Assembly (NCBI GenBank): GCA_964434165.1
Contig: CAYSUS010000017.1
Location: 1 to 64,000, forward strand
Direction: 5' to 3'
Source of the DNA: CAYSUS01 sp964434165
GTDB taxonomy: Bacteria; Planctomycetota; Planctomycetia; Pirellulales; Thermoguttaceae
DNA: 64,000 bases
This document shows positions 18,742 to 27,872 of the stretch, piece after piece. The translations under genes were made by a program, and so were the position numbers. Below the pieces are notes generated by a model. It saw only the letters and a program-made list of their open reading frames with translations. It had not been told where the DNA came from and made no database searches. Each line of letters starts with the position of its first letter. Position 1 is the first letter of the stretch.

Positions 18742-20151
18742 TCAGCTCATCAGGTGTTTGACGTGGGACACCACGCCCTTGAACTTGCCGTTGGGTCCGC
18801 GAGGGATCTTCGCCACCCGCACGATCTCCAGATCCGTCTCGGGCCCCACGCGGCGGCGGAGGTCGGCGAGCAGACTCCTCTCGACGCCTCTCGTGAAGTC
18901 ACGGTCCGGCACGACGAGGATCCGAATCCTGTCCTCTTCCTCCTGGACGACTTGTGCCTCGACAATCCCTCTCGAGGCCGTGAAGGCGCAGGAGAACCGC
19001 TGAAAGAACCGACCGCCCGGCAGCGACACGGTGTCGTCCGTGCGTCCAACCAGCCTCCCCACGGTCGGCATCTCCCGCCCGCAGGCGCACGACTCGCCGT
19101 CGCCCGCTACCGCCACGTCGCCGATTCGATATCGAATCAGCGGCATGGCGCGCGCCAGGAACGAGGTGACGACGATCTCGCCCTTCTGACCGGGCGCCGC
19201 GGGCGTGCCGTCGGAGGTGAGTATCTCGCTGATCCCGTACTCCGGATGGACGTGGAGCGTGCCGTGCTCGCACTCGGACCAGAAGCAGCTCGGCTCCTTG
19301 GCGCCGTAGTGGTCGAAGACCCGGCAGTCGAACGCGCGTTCGATATCCCGTCGATGTTCGGGCAGGAGGGTCTCCGCTGTGGTGAGCACGGCCCGCACGG
19401 AGGGAAGCCGGATTCCCCGGCTTCTGCTGATTCGCGCGACTGCCGTGATCGCCGATGGGTATCCTTCGATCACGGCCGGGCGGAATCGGCGCAACGCTTC
19501 CGCGTAGTGCGGGGCCGTCCCCGATGAAATGTGGCTTGCCGAGAACAGCAGGGAGTTCTCGGCCAGATTCCTCCGCCAGTACACGTGAGCCGTCGGACTC
19601 TGATTCTCTGGCACGACGCTTCTTCCCGTGAACGTGGCTCGCCTGGGGAACAGCGGACCGGGCACGCCCGCCCAGGTGCGCAGTCGGGCAAGATAGGCGT
19701 ATCGCGGCGCCACGCATCCCGGCGTAAAGAAGTACTCCAGAGGACTTCCGGTCGTTCCGCTGGTGCGCCCCTTCCAGAGGCGATGCGGAGGGATCCTCCT
19801 GTCCGCGAGCTCCATCGCACGGCTCCTGACCGTCGCCCGGTCGAGAATCGGCAGCTTGCACAATGCCTCGACCGAATCGATGTCATCGATCTGGATTCCA
19901 TGCTCGTCGCGCAACCCGCGGTAGTAGGGGACGTTTTCGAACGCGTGCTCCAGCAGCGATCGGAGTTGCGCCGTCTGGTATTCGCGGAATTGCTCCCCGG
20001 ACCAGTACTGGCTCTGGAGCAGGAAACGGAGATGCCGCCTGACGGTCCGCGTGTTCTGGCGGACGGTCCGGTAGTACAAGCCCATCCCGGAGACAGCCAG
20101 GTTCTGAATCCAAATGGGGATGCTGTCGTACACGCGCGTAGCGGAGATCAT
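18742..20151 (-). CDS. PaaK/CapK-like adenylate-forming ligase
   Basis: 469-residue member of the phenylacetate-CoA ligase/CoF synthetase group often found in capsule clusters. The ATP loop reads KGRTSGTTGSPLEYFF (about residue 110), and the later motifs YGAKEPSCFWSEC, SFLARAMPLIRYRIGDVA and GRTDDTVSLPGGRFF match the adenylating fold. No CoA product has been shown for CapK-type proteins; a role in decorating the polysaccharide is an inference. ATG overlaps the stop of the deacetylase gene as ATGA, showing translational coupling. An open frame continues 345 bases upstream but lies inside the deacetylase gene. Confidence 0.85.
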   Translation of the reverse strand: MISATRVYDSIPIWIQNLAVSGMGLYYRTVRQNTRTVRRHLRFLLQSQYWSGEQFREYQTAQLRSLLEHAFENVPYYRGLRDEHGIQIDDIDSVEALCKLPILDRATVRSRAMELADRRIPPHRLWKGRTSGTTGSPLEYFFTPGCVAPRYAYLARLRTWAGVPGPLFPRRATFTGRSVVPENQSPTAHVYWRRNLAENSLLFSASHISSGTAPHYAEALRRFRPAVIEGYPSAITAVARISRSRGIRLPSVRAVLTTAETLLPEHRRDIERAFDCRVFDHYGAKEPSCFWSECEHGTLHVHPEYGISEILTSDGTPAAPGQKGEIVVTSFLARAMPLIRYRIGDVAVAGDGESCACGREMPTVGRLVGRTDDTVSLPGGRFFQRFSCAFTASRGIVEAQVVQEEEDRIRILVVPDRDFTRGVERSLLADLRRRVGPETDLEIVRVAKIPRGPNGKFKGVVSHVKHLMS

Positions 20152-21383
20152 GGCCCACCTCCGATCGTGCGGGCCGGCCGCAGGTCGCCGGCCGAGACCC
20201 TCGGGGGTCCGTTTCGGGGCGAGCGGCGAGTCCTTCTCCTCAGGTTGCGAAGCCCTCGCATCGCGGCGCCCATTCCGCCCAGCAGCGTTCGCGACCCGCT
20301 GAGGCGGTCCAATTGCGACCGGAGGTACGCCTTCTGAAGCCAGACCGGCGCCGGGGCGCCGACCCACCCCGCGCCGCGCATGATGCGAGACGGATCTCCC
20401 GCCGGACGGTTCAGCGCGCTGCCGTTGGTGCCGGCCAGATAGCCGACGTCCCTGGCGAGCTCCAGGAGCTGCTCGCTCGCGCGACCGCCGGGCCACGCCA
20501 GCAGCGTCACGGGCTTATCCAGCTTCTCCTCGATACATCGCTTGCTCTCGGCCAGCTCAAAGCGACACCTGGCTCGCTGCTCGTCGATCGTCTCGGCGCG
20601 TCCCCTGCGGCGGGCGCCCCGCTTCTCGCAGACGTGCTCCAGACGTGCCCGCCAATGGCGCGACCTGAAGAACTCCGCTCCGCCGTGCTCGGCCACGTAG
20701 GCGCAGAGGGCCTCCTCGAGGTCGCGGTCGTCCGGGGTGAACACGCGCGCGATGAGGGACTCCGCGTGCTCGTACACGGGAGTTCCCAGCGGGACGGACT
20801 CGTAGCGGTATTCACTCAGCCAGTACGGTTTGCGCTCGGGACGCCGGTTCCAGTAGAGCCAGTAGTGCGCGTCGCCCGGACGATGGAAGTCCACGATCGC
20901 GTCGCGCACCGGATACCAGGTGTGGGTCAGCGCGTGCGACTGAACATCGACGACGCCGCTGGACTGCATCACGCGAAGCTCGTCCCACGACAGGTACCCC
21001 CACCATGGCAGCTCGGCTGCTGTGATCCTTCCCGCGGCCACGTCGTCCAGCGTGGGCCGCACCAGGGGACGCGGGTCCACGAACTCGGGGCTGACGAACA
21101 CGGTGAAGCGCACGCCCAGCGTCTTCGCGATCGGCCAGGCGATCGCGTAGTTGTCCAGAAACCCGTCGTCGAAATGCAGGAACACGCTCTTTCGCGGAAG
21201 CCTCGTCGTTCCGTTCAGATGCCCGTAAACCTCGTCGAAGTCGGCGAAATGGTATCCCGCTTCGACCAGATACCGCATCTGCGCCACGAACACCTCAACG
21301 GGCGTCGTGAGGAAGGACCACGGGCGCGACTCGGCGTGGTCTCCGACGCTGTGGTAGTACAGTACTGGGACGGCGTCGTTCAT
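20148..21383 (-). CDS. polysaccharide deacetylase family protein
   Basis: NodB-homology carbohydrate esterase of 411 residues. PVLYYHSVGD opens the protein; the catalytic Asp pair is in FLHFDDGFLDN (about residue 70); SHALTHTWYP near 160 supplies the metal His pair. A C-terminal extension of about 120 basic residues (after about 290) with LLAWPGGRASEQLLELA is longer than in plain NodB proteins. It probably removes acetyl groups from an amino sugar of the exported polymer. It lacks an obvious signal peptide, so it may work on the lipid-linked unit in the cytoplasm. Coupled to the ligase gene by ATGA. Confidence 0.87.
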   Translation of the reverse strand: MNDAVPVLYYHSVGDHAESRPWSFLTTPVEVFVAQMRYLVEAGYHFADFDEVYGHLNGTTRLPRKSVFLHFDDGFLDNYAIAWPIAKTLGVRFTVFVSPEFVDPRPLVRPTLDDVAAGRITAAELPWWGYLSWDELRVMQSSGVVDVQSHALTHTWYPVRDAIVDFHRPGDAHYWLYWNRRPERKPYWLSEYRYESVPLGTPVYEHAESLIARVFTPDDRDLEEALCAYVAEHGGAEFFRSRHWRARLEHVCEKRGARRRGRAETIDEQRARCRFELAESKRCIEEKLDKPVTLLAWPGGRASEQLLELARDVGYLAGTNGSALNRPAGDPSRIMRGAGWVGAPAPVWLQKAYLRSQLDRLSGSRTLLGGMGAAMRGLRNLRRRTRRSPRNGPPRVSAGDLRPARTIGGGP

Positions 21384-21386
21384 TGA

Positions 21387-22574
21387 TCAGCCTGCCGACT
21401 GGTATTGCATTGAGGCTTGCGCCGCCGAGGCTGCGACCTCGCGGTAGAGTCGCGACACGTGCTCAACGCTCTGTTCCAGGGAGAACGCCGTCGCGTGTCT
21501 CCGGCGCGCGGCTTCTGCAAGTCTTGCCGCGTGGTCGCGATCCGAGAGGATGCGGACCGTCGAGCCGGCCATGCCCTCGATGTCCTCCCGGTCGTGCAGG
21601 TAGCCGTTCTTGCCGTGCTCGATGATCTCCCCGATGCACGGGATGTCCGAGGCGACCACCGGGAGCCCGGCCGCTCCAGCCTCCAGGACCGCCACGGGCA
21701 GCCCTTCGTAGAGCGAAGGGAACAACATCACGTCGCTGCACTGCATGAGGGAAGACACGTCGTCCCGCCACCCAAGGAAGCGCGTCGAGCCGTCGATCCC
21801 GCGGCGCACCGCCTCGCGCTCCACCTCCGACCGAAGAGGGCCGTCGCCGACCAGGAGCAAGCGGGCGTGCGGCAGCCTCTGGAGAACCCGCGCGAAGACC
21901 GCCAGCACCCCGACGTGGTTCTTCGCGCCGCAGAAGCGACCGACGTGCAGCACCATCGGGACGTCCCGCGAGCCGGCAAGGGCCGCCCGCAGTGCGTCGA
22001 TATCGCCGGGGTCGAGCGGGGCGGGCGTGGGCACGCCAAGATGCACGACGCGCGCGTCGTCGAGGGCGAGGCCCGCCATCCCGGACACGAGCGCGAGCGT
22101 GGACTGGGAGACGCCCGTCACGAGGTCGGAATGGCGCGCCGCGTACCGGATGCTGCGCTTGGCGAAAGCACGCCAGAGCTGGGGCGGGCCCGGAACGCCG
22201 AAGTACCACTTGCGCCGCCGAAGCGAGACGTTGTGAAACGTCGTCATCACCGGAGCCCCCGCACTCCGCGCAGCCCACACCGCGGGTCCGCTCAGGGCGT
22301 TCAGGTGGACGTGAACGACATCGTAGCGGTTGTCCTTCACGATTCGCCCCAGACGTCGAACGAATCCGACGAGCGCGGGGCGAAGCGGGCAGTGGTAAAC
22401 GGTGGCGCCCAGGTCGCGCGCCGACGGGGCGAGCGCGCCCACCTGGCTGCCCTTGCAGCAGACGTCCATGGCCACCGCGTCTCGCGGGATCGCGCGAAGC
22501 AACTGGAGCAGGGAGGTTTCGATCCCGCCTCGATCCATGGAAGACACGACATGCAGGACCCGGAGTGTATCCAT
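21387..22574 (-). CDS. glycosyltransferase family 4
   Basis: GT-B enzyme of 395 residues. It opens with RVLHVVSSMDRGGIETSLLQ, the classic GT4 start in which GG is followed by a donor-side helix. VLHVGRFCGAKNHVGVLAVF and LLVGDGPL mark the second Rossmann half, and SLYEGLPVAVLEAGAAGLPVV is the E-x7-E donor site. It is predicted to add one sugar of the repeat unit. The ATG of MDTLRVLHV was chosen; the frame is open 81 bases upstream without family sequence. It is followed by the deacetylase gene after three bases. Confidence 0.93.
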   Translation of the reverse strand: MDTLRVLHVVSSMDRGGIETSLLQLLRAIPRDAVAMDVCCKGSQVGALAPSARDLGATVYHCPLRPALVGFVRRLGRIVKDNRYDVVHVHLNALSGPAVWAARSAGAPVMTTFHNVSLRRRKWYFGVPGPPQLWRAFAKRSIRYAARHSDLVTGVSQSTLALVSGMAGLALDDARVVHLGVPTPAPLDPGDIDALRAALAGSRDVPMVLHVGRFCGAKNHVGVLAVFARVLQRLPHARLLLVGDGPLRSEVEREAVRRGIDGSTRFLGWRDDVSSLMQCSDVMLFPSLYEGLPVAVLEAGAAGLPVVASDIPCIGEIIEHGKNGYLHDREDIEGMAGSTVRILSDRDHAARLAEAARRRHATAFSLEQSVEHVSRLYREVAASAAQASMQYQSAG

Positions 22575-22623
22575 GACGGACCGTTCAACGCTGTTAAAGG
22601 CTCGTTCGGGCGGGCTCGTCGGC

Positions 22624-23961
22624 TCACGAACCCGCGCTCCCCCAGGAAAACCCACTCGCCGGTCGCGCGGGTCCCAACGCGCGCGGCGACACTCTGCATG
22701 CCTCCCTCCCGGAGGCGCCCTGGCACCGCCCCACCGCGTCGCGGGAGATCGCCTCCCGGTGCACCAGGCCGAGAAGGAAGGCGAGAGGCAGATACGGAGA
22801 GGCGTTGGTCAGGACCGGCATGAATGCGAGGAAGGGCAACTGGGACACGTAGCCGACCACGGCAAGCACGATTCGCTCGTTCCATCGACCCATGCGCAGG
22901 CATATGAGCATGGGCGCGCACCACGTCAGGAACATGAAGCACGCCGCGGGCACGCCGCAGTCCACCGCGTACTGCACGAAGACCGAGTGCACCGCCACGT
23001 CGTGCTGCTCGCTGCCGGGGCCGGCCCCAAAGAAGACCTCCTTGGCCCCTCGAAGATCGCGCACCCGGTGCTGGATGAGGCCGAGCCGGGGCGCGTCGTC
23101 GAACAGGCGCTGGGTCAGCCGAGAGGTGCGCACCGGCAGATTCGCGATCGTCTCCGTGCCGATCCTGAAGAACGACATCGCCAGGCCGCCTAGCAGGATC
23201 ACCCCGAGCGCCGCGGCGAGTTTCCCGCTTCGGGGCAGGTAGCGCGGCTGCATCGCAATGCAGCAGGAGACCGCGGCGGCGCACGCAACGCCGACGAGCG
23301 AGGTGCGCGACGCGATTCCTGCCACGACGATCGCCGTGGGGCACAGCTCGGCGGCCGCGGCCAGAGGATGTCCGCCGCCCGTCGCCAGCCTCGCCAGGAC
23401 GAGTGCGGCGTGGAGCACGGCGAGGCGGTAGGCCGCGTCCTCGTTCCAGAGGGGGAAGAACCGCTGCGATCCCTGATCGCTCACCAGCCCCGTCGGTACC
23501 CCCGCCATGAGCAGGACGAACGCGATCGCGTAGCACACGCTGAATCCGAAGCAGATCCGCCTGACGTACTTCTCGGGCTCCCTCGCGCGCGCCAGCCCGA
23601 ATGCCGTGCAGGGCACGAACAGGAGGTACACGAACGCGAGCTGGGAGGCCGCCAGACCGGACTCCCACTGATTCGGCGACACAAGAGCCGACAGGAAGAT
23701 CCAGCCGATCCCGAAGAAGGCGGCGATGCCGTACGCCGACCAGTAGATCCGCGTCAGGCCCGAGCCGCACCTCCTGTCGAAGAGCATCAGGGCAACCCAG
23801 GCGCACAGAAGCACGTCGGGCAACGACAGATTGCGGAAGAGGAGGCAGGACCCCTCGAAGGGATAGGCGATCGCAATCCCGCACAGCGCCAACACCGTCC
23901 AATCCGGCGGCCCGGCGGCGTTGTTTGCACGAAGGCGGTCGTGATGGGTCGTCGAGGTCAT
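22624..23961 (-). CDS. O-antigen polymerase/ligase-like membrane protein (Wzy-type)
   Basis: Integral membrane protein of 445 residues with about ten hydrophobic segments between residues 20 and 400. A long outer loop lies near residues 255-320 (RTSRLTQRLFDDAPRLGLI, then GAGPGSEQHDVAVHSVFVQY), as in Wzy polymerases and O-antigen ligases. HSVFVQYAVDCGVPA resembles the conserved H-x-x-x-x-x-x-x-x-G of the Wzy_C loop. In a locus that also has a flippase and a co-polymerase kinase, polymerase is the likeliest role. Only one such gene is present here. Confidence 0.78.
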   Translation of the reverse strand: MTSTTHHDRLRANNAAGPPDWTVLALCGIAIAYPFEGSCLLFRNLSLPDVLLCAWVALMLFDRRCGSGLTRIYWSAYGIAAFFGIGWIFLSALVSPNQWESGLAASQLAFVYLLFVPCTAFGLARAREPEKYVRRICFGFSVCYAIAFVLLMAGVPTGLVSDQGSQRFFPLWNEDAAYRLAVLHAALVLARLATGGGHPLAAAAELCPTAIVVAGIASRTSLVGVACAAAVSCCIAMQPRYLPRSGKLAAALGVILLGGLAMSFFRIGTETIANLPVRTSRLTQRLFDDAPRLGLIQHRVRDLRGAKEVFFGAGPGSEQHDVAVHSVFVQYAVDCGVPAACFMFLTWCAPMLICLRMGRWNERIVLAVVGYVSQLPFLAFMPVLTNASPYLPLAFLLGLVHREAISRDAVGRCQGASGREACRVSPRALGPARPASGFSWGSAGS

Positions 23962-23983
23962 CGCGGGCGAGCCCCAAGGCGCG

Positions 23984-24868
23984 TCAGCTCTCCGCACGGC
24001 GGCCTACGGCGAACACGTAGGGAGCCGTGAGCCGCACGCCGCCGTAGCAGGGGAGCGGCCAAGAGAGCACGTGGAGACAGTTCACCCCGAACCTGATGAC
24101 GGGGTCCGCGACCCTGAACACCGTCGGCCACCGGGTTTCGACGCCGAGGCTCAAGATCACCGCAAACAGCCCTCGATATCGACAGTCCACGTCCACCAGG
24201 CCGGCCCGCGCGTACGCCCGAGCCAGATCCCGCTTCGTCAGCGGCCGATGGCGCGCCAGGACCTTCGGCTGGTAGATCCGCATCATAAGACCATGAATCG
24301 ACGCGAGATTGGGCACGCCGGTCAGGAGTACGCCGCCGGGCGCGACGAGGCCGAGCATCTGCTTCAAGATGCGCTCGGGCGAATCGAAATGCTCGACCAC
24401 GCCCAGTGAATAGACCAGGTCGAATTGCCCCACGTCTTCCCCGCCGACGTCGAACACGTCCGCGGTAACGATCTCCCCGTCAACCCGTGCGTCGCGGAGC
24501 CTCTTGCGTGCCAGCTCGGCGCCGGCCTCGGAATAGTCGATTCCCGCCACCCGGACGGCGTAGGTTCGCGCCAGGTAGGGCAGCCATCGCGAGTTGCCGC
24601 AGCCGACCTCCAGCACGCTCGCGGGCGCGGCCTCCCTGAAGATCGGGGCGAATGTCCTGGCAATCGTGCGGGCCCGGTAGCTGCGCGGGCGCCAGTACCG
24701 GCCAGGCGAGGAACCGGCGCGGTCGTGGATCGCGTCCCAGTAGGCCCGCGCGGCGAGATCCGTCGCGGGCCGCGGATCGACGGAGCACGCTCCGCCGCCC
24801 GGCTTGCCCACGCGGCCTTGCCGAGGCGGACGAGCGCCGCCTCCGGTCGGGCTGTGAATCCTGGTCAT
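23984..24868 (-). CDS. class I SAM-dependent methyltransferase
   Basis: 294-residue methyltransferase. The SAM site VLEVGCGNSRWLPYLA lies near residue 90 and VYSLGVVEHFDSPERIL near 160, as in UbiE/Methyltransf_11-type enzymes. The C-terminal third (LTKRDLARAYARAGL onward) forms the usual second lobe. It probably methylates a sugar or lipid-linked intermediate of the polysaccharide. The ATG overlaps the stop of the flippase gene as ATGA. The first 45 residues are Gly/Pro/Arg-rich and probably disordered. Confidence 0.88.
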   Translation of the reverse strand: MTRIHSPTGGGARPPRQGRVGKPGGGACSVDPRPATDLAARAYWDAIHDRAGSSPGRYWRPRSYRARTIARTFAPIFREAAPASVLEVGCGNSRWLPYLARTYAVRVAGIDYSEAGAELARKRLRDARVDGEIVTADVFDVGGEDVGQFDLVYSLGVVEHFDSPERILKQMLGLVAPGGVLLTGVPNLASIHGLMMRIYQPKVLARHRPLTKRDLARAYARAGLVDVDCRYRGLFAVILSLGVETRWPTVFRVADPVIRFGVNCLHVLSWPLPCYGGVRLTAPYVFAVGRRAES

Positions 24869-26178
24869 GATGACGCGACGACTCCCGGCAGAGAACGCTC
24901 GGCGGCGGCATGGGCAGCGCGGTGCAGCAAGAACACGATCGCGGTCCCGAATGCCATGATGTCGAATATCTTGGCCGCCAGGATCGCGAGCGCCGCGCCC
25001 ACGAGTCCGAAGCGGTCGATGAAGACGTGACAGAGCGCGAGAAGGACAAGGACGCTGGCCGAAGCGATGAGGAGGTGCGCCCGGAAGTGCCGCATCGCGC
25101 TGAAGGCCCCGCTCAAGAACCCGCTGGTGTACTGCGCCGCGAACGCCACGGCAATCCATGTGAACAGGCTGCCGTGGGCGGCGTACTCCTCGGCGTAGAG
25201 CGCGGTGAGGATCCACTCGCCGCCAAGCGCCGCAAGTGCCATCGCGCCGGCGCCGACGAGCGCGCACAGAGCGACGCAGTTCCCCAGAAGCTTGAGAAAC
25301 GCGGGGCGGTCGTCCGTCGCGTACAGGCGCGAGAAACGATGGATCGTCGCGTGCACCAGCGCGTTGGAAGCGAGCATCCCGACCATCATGACGCAGCTCA
25401 GCGCCGCGAAGAGGCCCAGTGCGCGAATGCCCAGGCGGTGCTCGATGAAATAGCGGGGAAGGCTGGCGCTCAGGGACGTCAGGCCCGCGGAGAGACCCAG
25501 CGGCCAGGCGATCCAGGCGAGGCGGAAGACGGCCGGCCGCCGCGCCGCGGACCGTTGCGTCGATGGGGTCTCGACCTGCCTGCGGAGACCCGCTGTGCGC
25601 GGCAGGTCGAGCAGGCACAAGCAGACCAGGGACGCCGCCCCCATCGCCAGGACGACCCACAACAGGCTGCCCGTCGTCAACGCGATTCCGGCCGCGCCCA
25701 AGGTCAGCAGCCCGCGCAGAATCTGCGACTGCCCCACGCAGTCGATGCGTTCGTGCCGCTGAAGGAAACCGTACAGTAGATCGCTGATGCTCTCGAGGCC
25801 CTTGGCCACCGCCATCGCGATGACCACGGCTCCCAGGGTTTCTGCGCTGCCGGACGACAACGTGGCCGCCACGACGAGGGCCACGGCCAGGAGGGACGTC
25901 GCGACGCGCAGAAGAAGATAGTCCCCGAGCCGGTCCGACGGGGAGGTGCTCGTGGCGAGCACTCGGCGAAGCTCGAGGTTCGCGAACATGATCACCGGGG
26001 CGACGATCGCGACTGCCAGCGCGAACTCCCCCACCGTCTCCATCGATCCGAACTTCGCCAGCAGGACCACCATTCCCCACTGGCACAAAGCAAGCGTCCC
26101 CACCCCGGCCATCGACCAGACGTAGCCGGCCTTCAGGGAGCGGTGCTCCGGGGCGCTCTTGGGGCTTCCTGCGATCAC
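24865..26178 (-). CDS. polysaccharide flippase (Wzx/MATE-like)
   Basis: 437-residue membrane protein with about twelve hydrophobic helices from residue 20 to 420 and short loops, as in Wzx/RfbX flippases. The region VVLLAKFGSMETVGEFALAV resembles the family opening in which one lipid-linked unit is moved across the inner membrane. The GTG start overlaps the stop of the epimerase gene as GTGA, and the stop overlaps the methyltransferase start. A very long open frame extends upstream through the epimerase gene; it is a shadow and gives no domain. Confidence 0.82.
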   Translation of the reverse strand: MIAGSPKSAPEHRSLKAGYVWSMAGVGTLALCQWGMVVLLAKFGSMETVGEFALAVAIVAPVIMFANLELRRVLATSTSPSDRLGDYLLLRVATSLLAVALVVAATLSSGSAETLGAVVIAMAVAKGLESISDLLYGFLQRHERIDCVGQSQILRGLLTLGAAGIALTTGSLLWVVLAMGAASLVCLCLLDLPRTAGLRRQVETPSTQRSAARRPAVFRLAWIAWPLGLSAGLTSLSASLPRYFIEHRLGIRALGLFAALSCVMMVGMLASNALVHATIHRFSRLYATDDRPAFLKLLGNCVALCALVGAGAMALAALGGEWILTALYAEEYAAHGSLFTWIAVAFAAQYTSGFLSGAFSAMRHFRAHLLIASASVLVLLALCHVFIDRFGLVGAALAILAAKIFDIMAFGTAIVFLLHRAAHAAAERSLPGVVASS

Positions 26179-27872
26179 CTTGGGGCCTCGGCGCTGGCGC
26201 GGGAGACGGGAACGTGCTCTTCCCGGGTCACGGCGCGGACGAACACGGGGGAACCGGGGCCCGGGGCCGGCGGTTCCACTCGCACGGGGGCGGCCTGGCC
26301 GGAGCGTTGATTCGCGCTCGTCGAAGTGGCCCGCACCGCCCTGAGCTCCAGGTCGAAGCAGCTCTGCCGGCCGTCGGCCAGCCTGGAGGCCGCGTACTCG
26401 CGGAGAAAGCGGTGGTTGTCGTAAAGAGGGCGCTTGTAGTCCACCACCTCCCCGCTCGAGATCATCTCGAGAATCTGATCGACCCCCTGTTCGACCGTCC
26501 ATTCCGGTCGGAATCCGATCAGCCGCGAGACCTTGCCGAAATCCACGCGGTAGCTGCGAGCGTCGGTGTCGGGACCGTTGATCTGAAGCTCGGCGGGGAT
26601 GCGACGCTGGATCAGCTCGCCAATCTGCTGGATCGTGTAATTCTGCTGATTGCATCCCACGTTGAATACTTCCCGATTGACCACGGCGGGCGGGCTCTGC
26701 GCGATCATCATCATCGCGCGGGCGGCGTCCTCGACGTGCACCAGCGGCCGCCACTGGGAACCGCCGTGAATCGGAATCACGCCCTCCAGCGCGGCCCGGG
26801 CGGTCAGCACGTTTACCACCAGGTCGAACCGAAGACGTCCAGAGACCCCGTAGATCGTGCCGAGCCGGCCGATCGACACGGTGAACGCGGGACTCGCCAG
26901 CTCCTGGAGGCCCCGCTCGCAAGCGACCTTGGTGCGGGCGTACAGGGAGATGGGATTCATCGGCGACCGCTCGTCCAGCAGTTGATCGCTTGCCCCGTAC
27001 ACAGAGCAGGTGCTCGCAAAGACGAATCGCCGCACCCCGCTCGCCCTGGCGGTCTCGGCAAGTGTCCGCGTCGCGGCGAGGTTCACGTCGATGGTTAGCT
27101 CCTCGTCGAACGAGCACGCGGGATCGCCGACGATGGCACCCAAGTGGATGACCGTGTCCACGTTCCGCATCGCATCCAGGACGACTTCGATGTGGCGGAA
27201 GTCGCCTTCGAGCAACTGCAAACGGGGGTGCTTCAACACGCCGGCAAGGGGCTCCTTCCCAAACAGGAAGATGTCCAGGACCCGAACGTGGTAATCCTGG
27301 GCGAGAAGCTGCGGCACCATCGCCGACCCGATATACCCTCCCCCGCCGACCACCAGGACTCTCGGGGGGCGATCGCGAGCGGACGCTTCCCCCCCCGCGA
27401 GAACAGCGTCTCGCGGTTCGACCTCGGCCGGCGGGGACGGCCACAGGCGTGCCATCGTGAGCAACGGCGTGGCCGTGATCCATGCCAGAAGCAGAGATGA
27501 CCGTGGAAGATGCGCGCCGCGAGCAAATACCGTGTAGTGAAGCACGGCGAAGACCAGGAAGCCCAAAGACGCCGCGCCGACGACGCGGAAAACCGCATGT
27601 CTGCTTCGAAACGTCATCGCTTCCCGGTAGAACCCGAACAGGTACAAGGCGGCGACCGCGGCCATCGCCAGTAAAGGTGCGTTCGCGGCGACCCCTGTCC
27701 ACCAGTGCCCGATCGCATCGCCCTCGACACGCGCGGTGTTCACGTAGGGGTGGGCGAGACGAACCGCCAGAACCAGCGCCAACGAGATGGTGACAAGCAG
27801 CGCGTCCACGACAACGCGGCCCAAACCGTGCAGTCTCCAGGAGGAATATTTCGCATCAGTGTATTTCCGCAT
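26175..27872 (-). CDS. membrane-anchored NAD-dependent epimerase/dehydratase
   Basis: 565-residue protein. The first 155 residues hold four hydrophobic helices (VVVDALLVTISLALVLAV, PLLAMAAVAALYLFG, FLVFAVLHYTVF, SLLLAWITATPLLTMA), like the membrane part of WbpM/CapD or PHPT-type transferases. An extended SDR follows: VLVVGGGGYIGSAM, a catalytic Ser in FASTCSVYG, and YARTK. A Pro-rich tail ends the protein. Without the intervening Rossmann domain of WbpM, it looks like a shorter fusion. A nucleotide-sugar dehydratase or epimerase at the membrane is inferred. It is the promoter-proximal gene of the minus-strand set. Confidence 0.82.
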   Translation of the reverse strand: MRKYTDAKYSSWRLHGLGRVVVDALLVTISLALVLAVRLAHPYVNTARVEGDAIGHWWTGVAANAPLLAMAAVAALYLFGFYREAMTFRSRHAVFRVVGAASLGFLVFAVLHYTVFARGAHLPRSSLLLAWITATPLLTMARLWPSPPAEVEPRDAVLAGGEASARDRPPRVLVVGGGGYIGSAMVPQLLAQDYHVRVLDIFLFGKEPLAGVLKHPRLQLLEGDFRHIEVVLDAMRNVDTVIHLGAIVGDPACSFDEELTIDVNLAATRTLAETARASGVRRFVFASTCSVYGASDQLLDERSPMNPISLYARTKVACERGLQELASPAFTVSIGRLGTIYGVSGRLRFDLVVNVLTARAALEGVIPIHGGSQWRPLVHVEDAARAMMMIAQSPPAVVNREVFNVGCNQQNYTIQQIGELIQRRIPAELQINGPDTDARSYRVDFGKVSRLIGFRPEWTVEQGVDQILEMISSGEVVDYKRPLYDNHRFLREYAASRLADGRQSCFDLELRAVRATSTSANQRSGQAAPVRVEPPAPGPGSPVFVRAVTREEHVPVSRASAEAPR

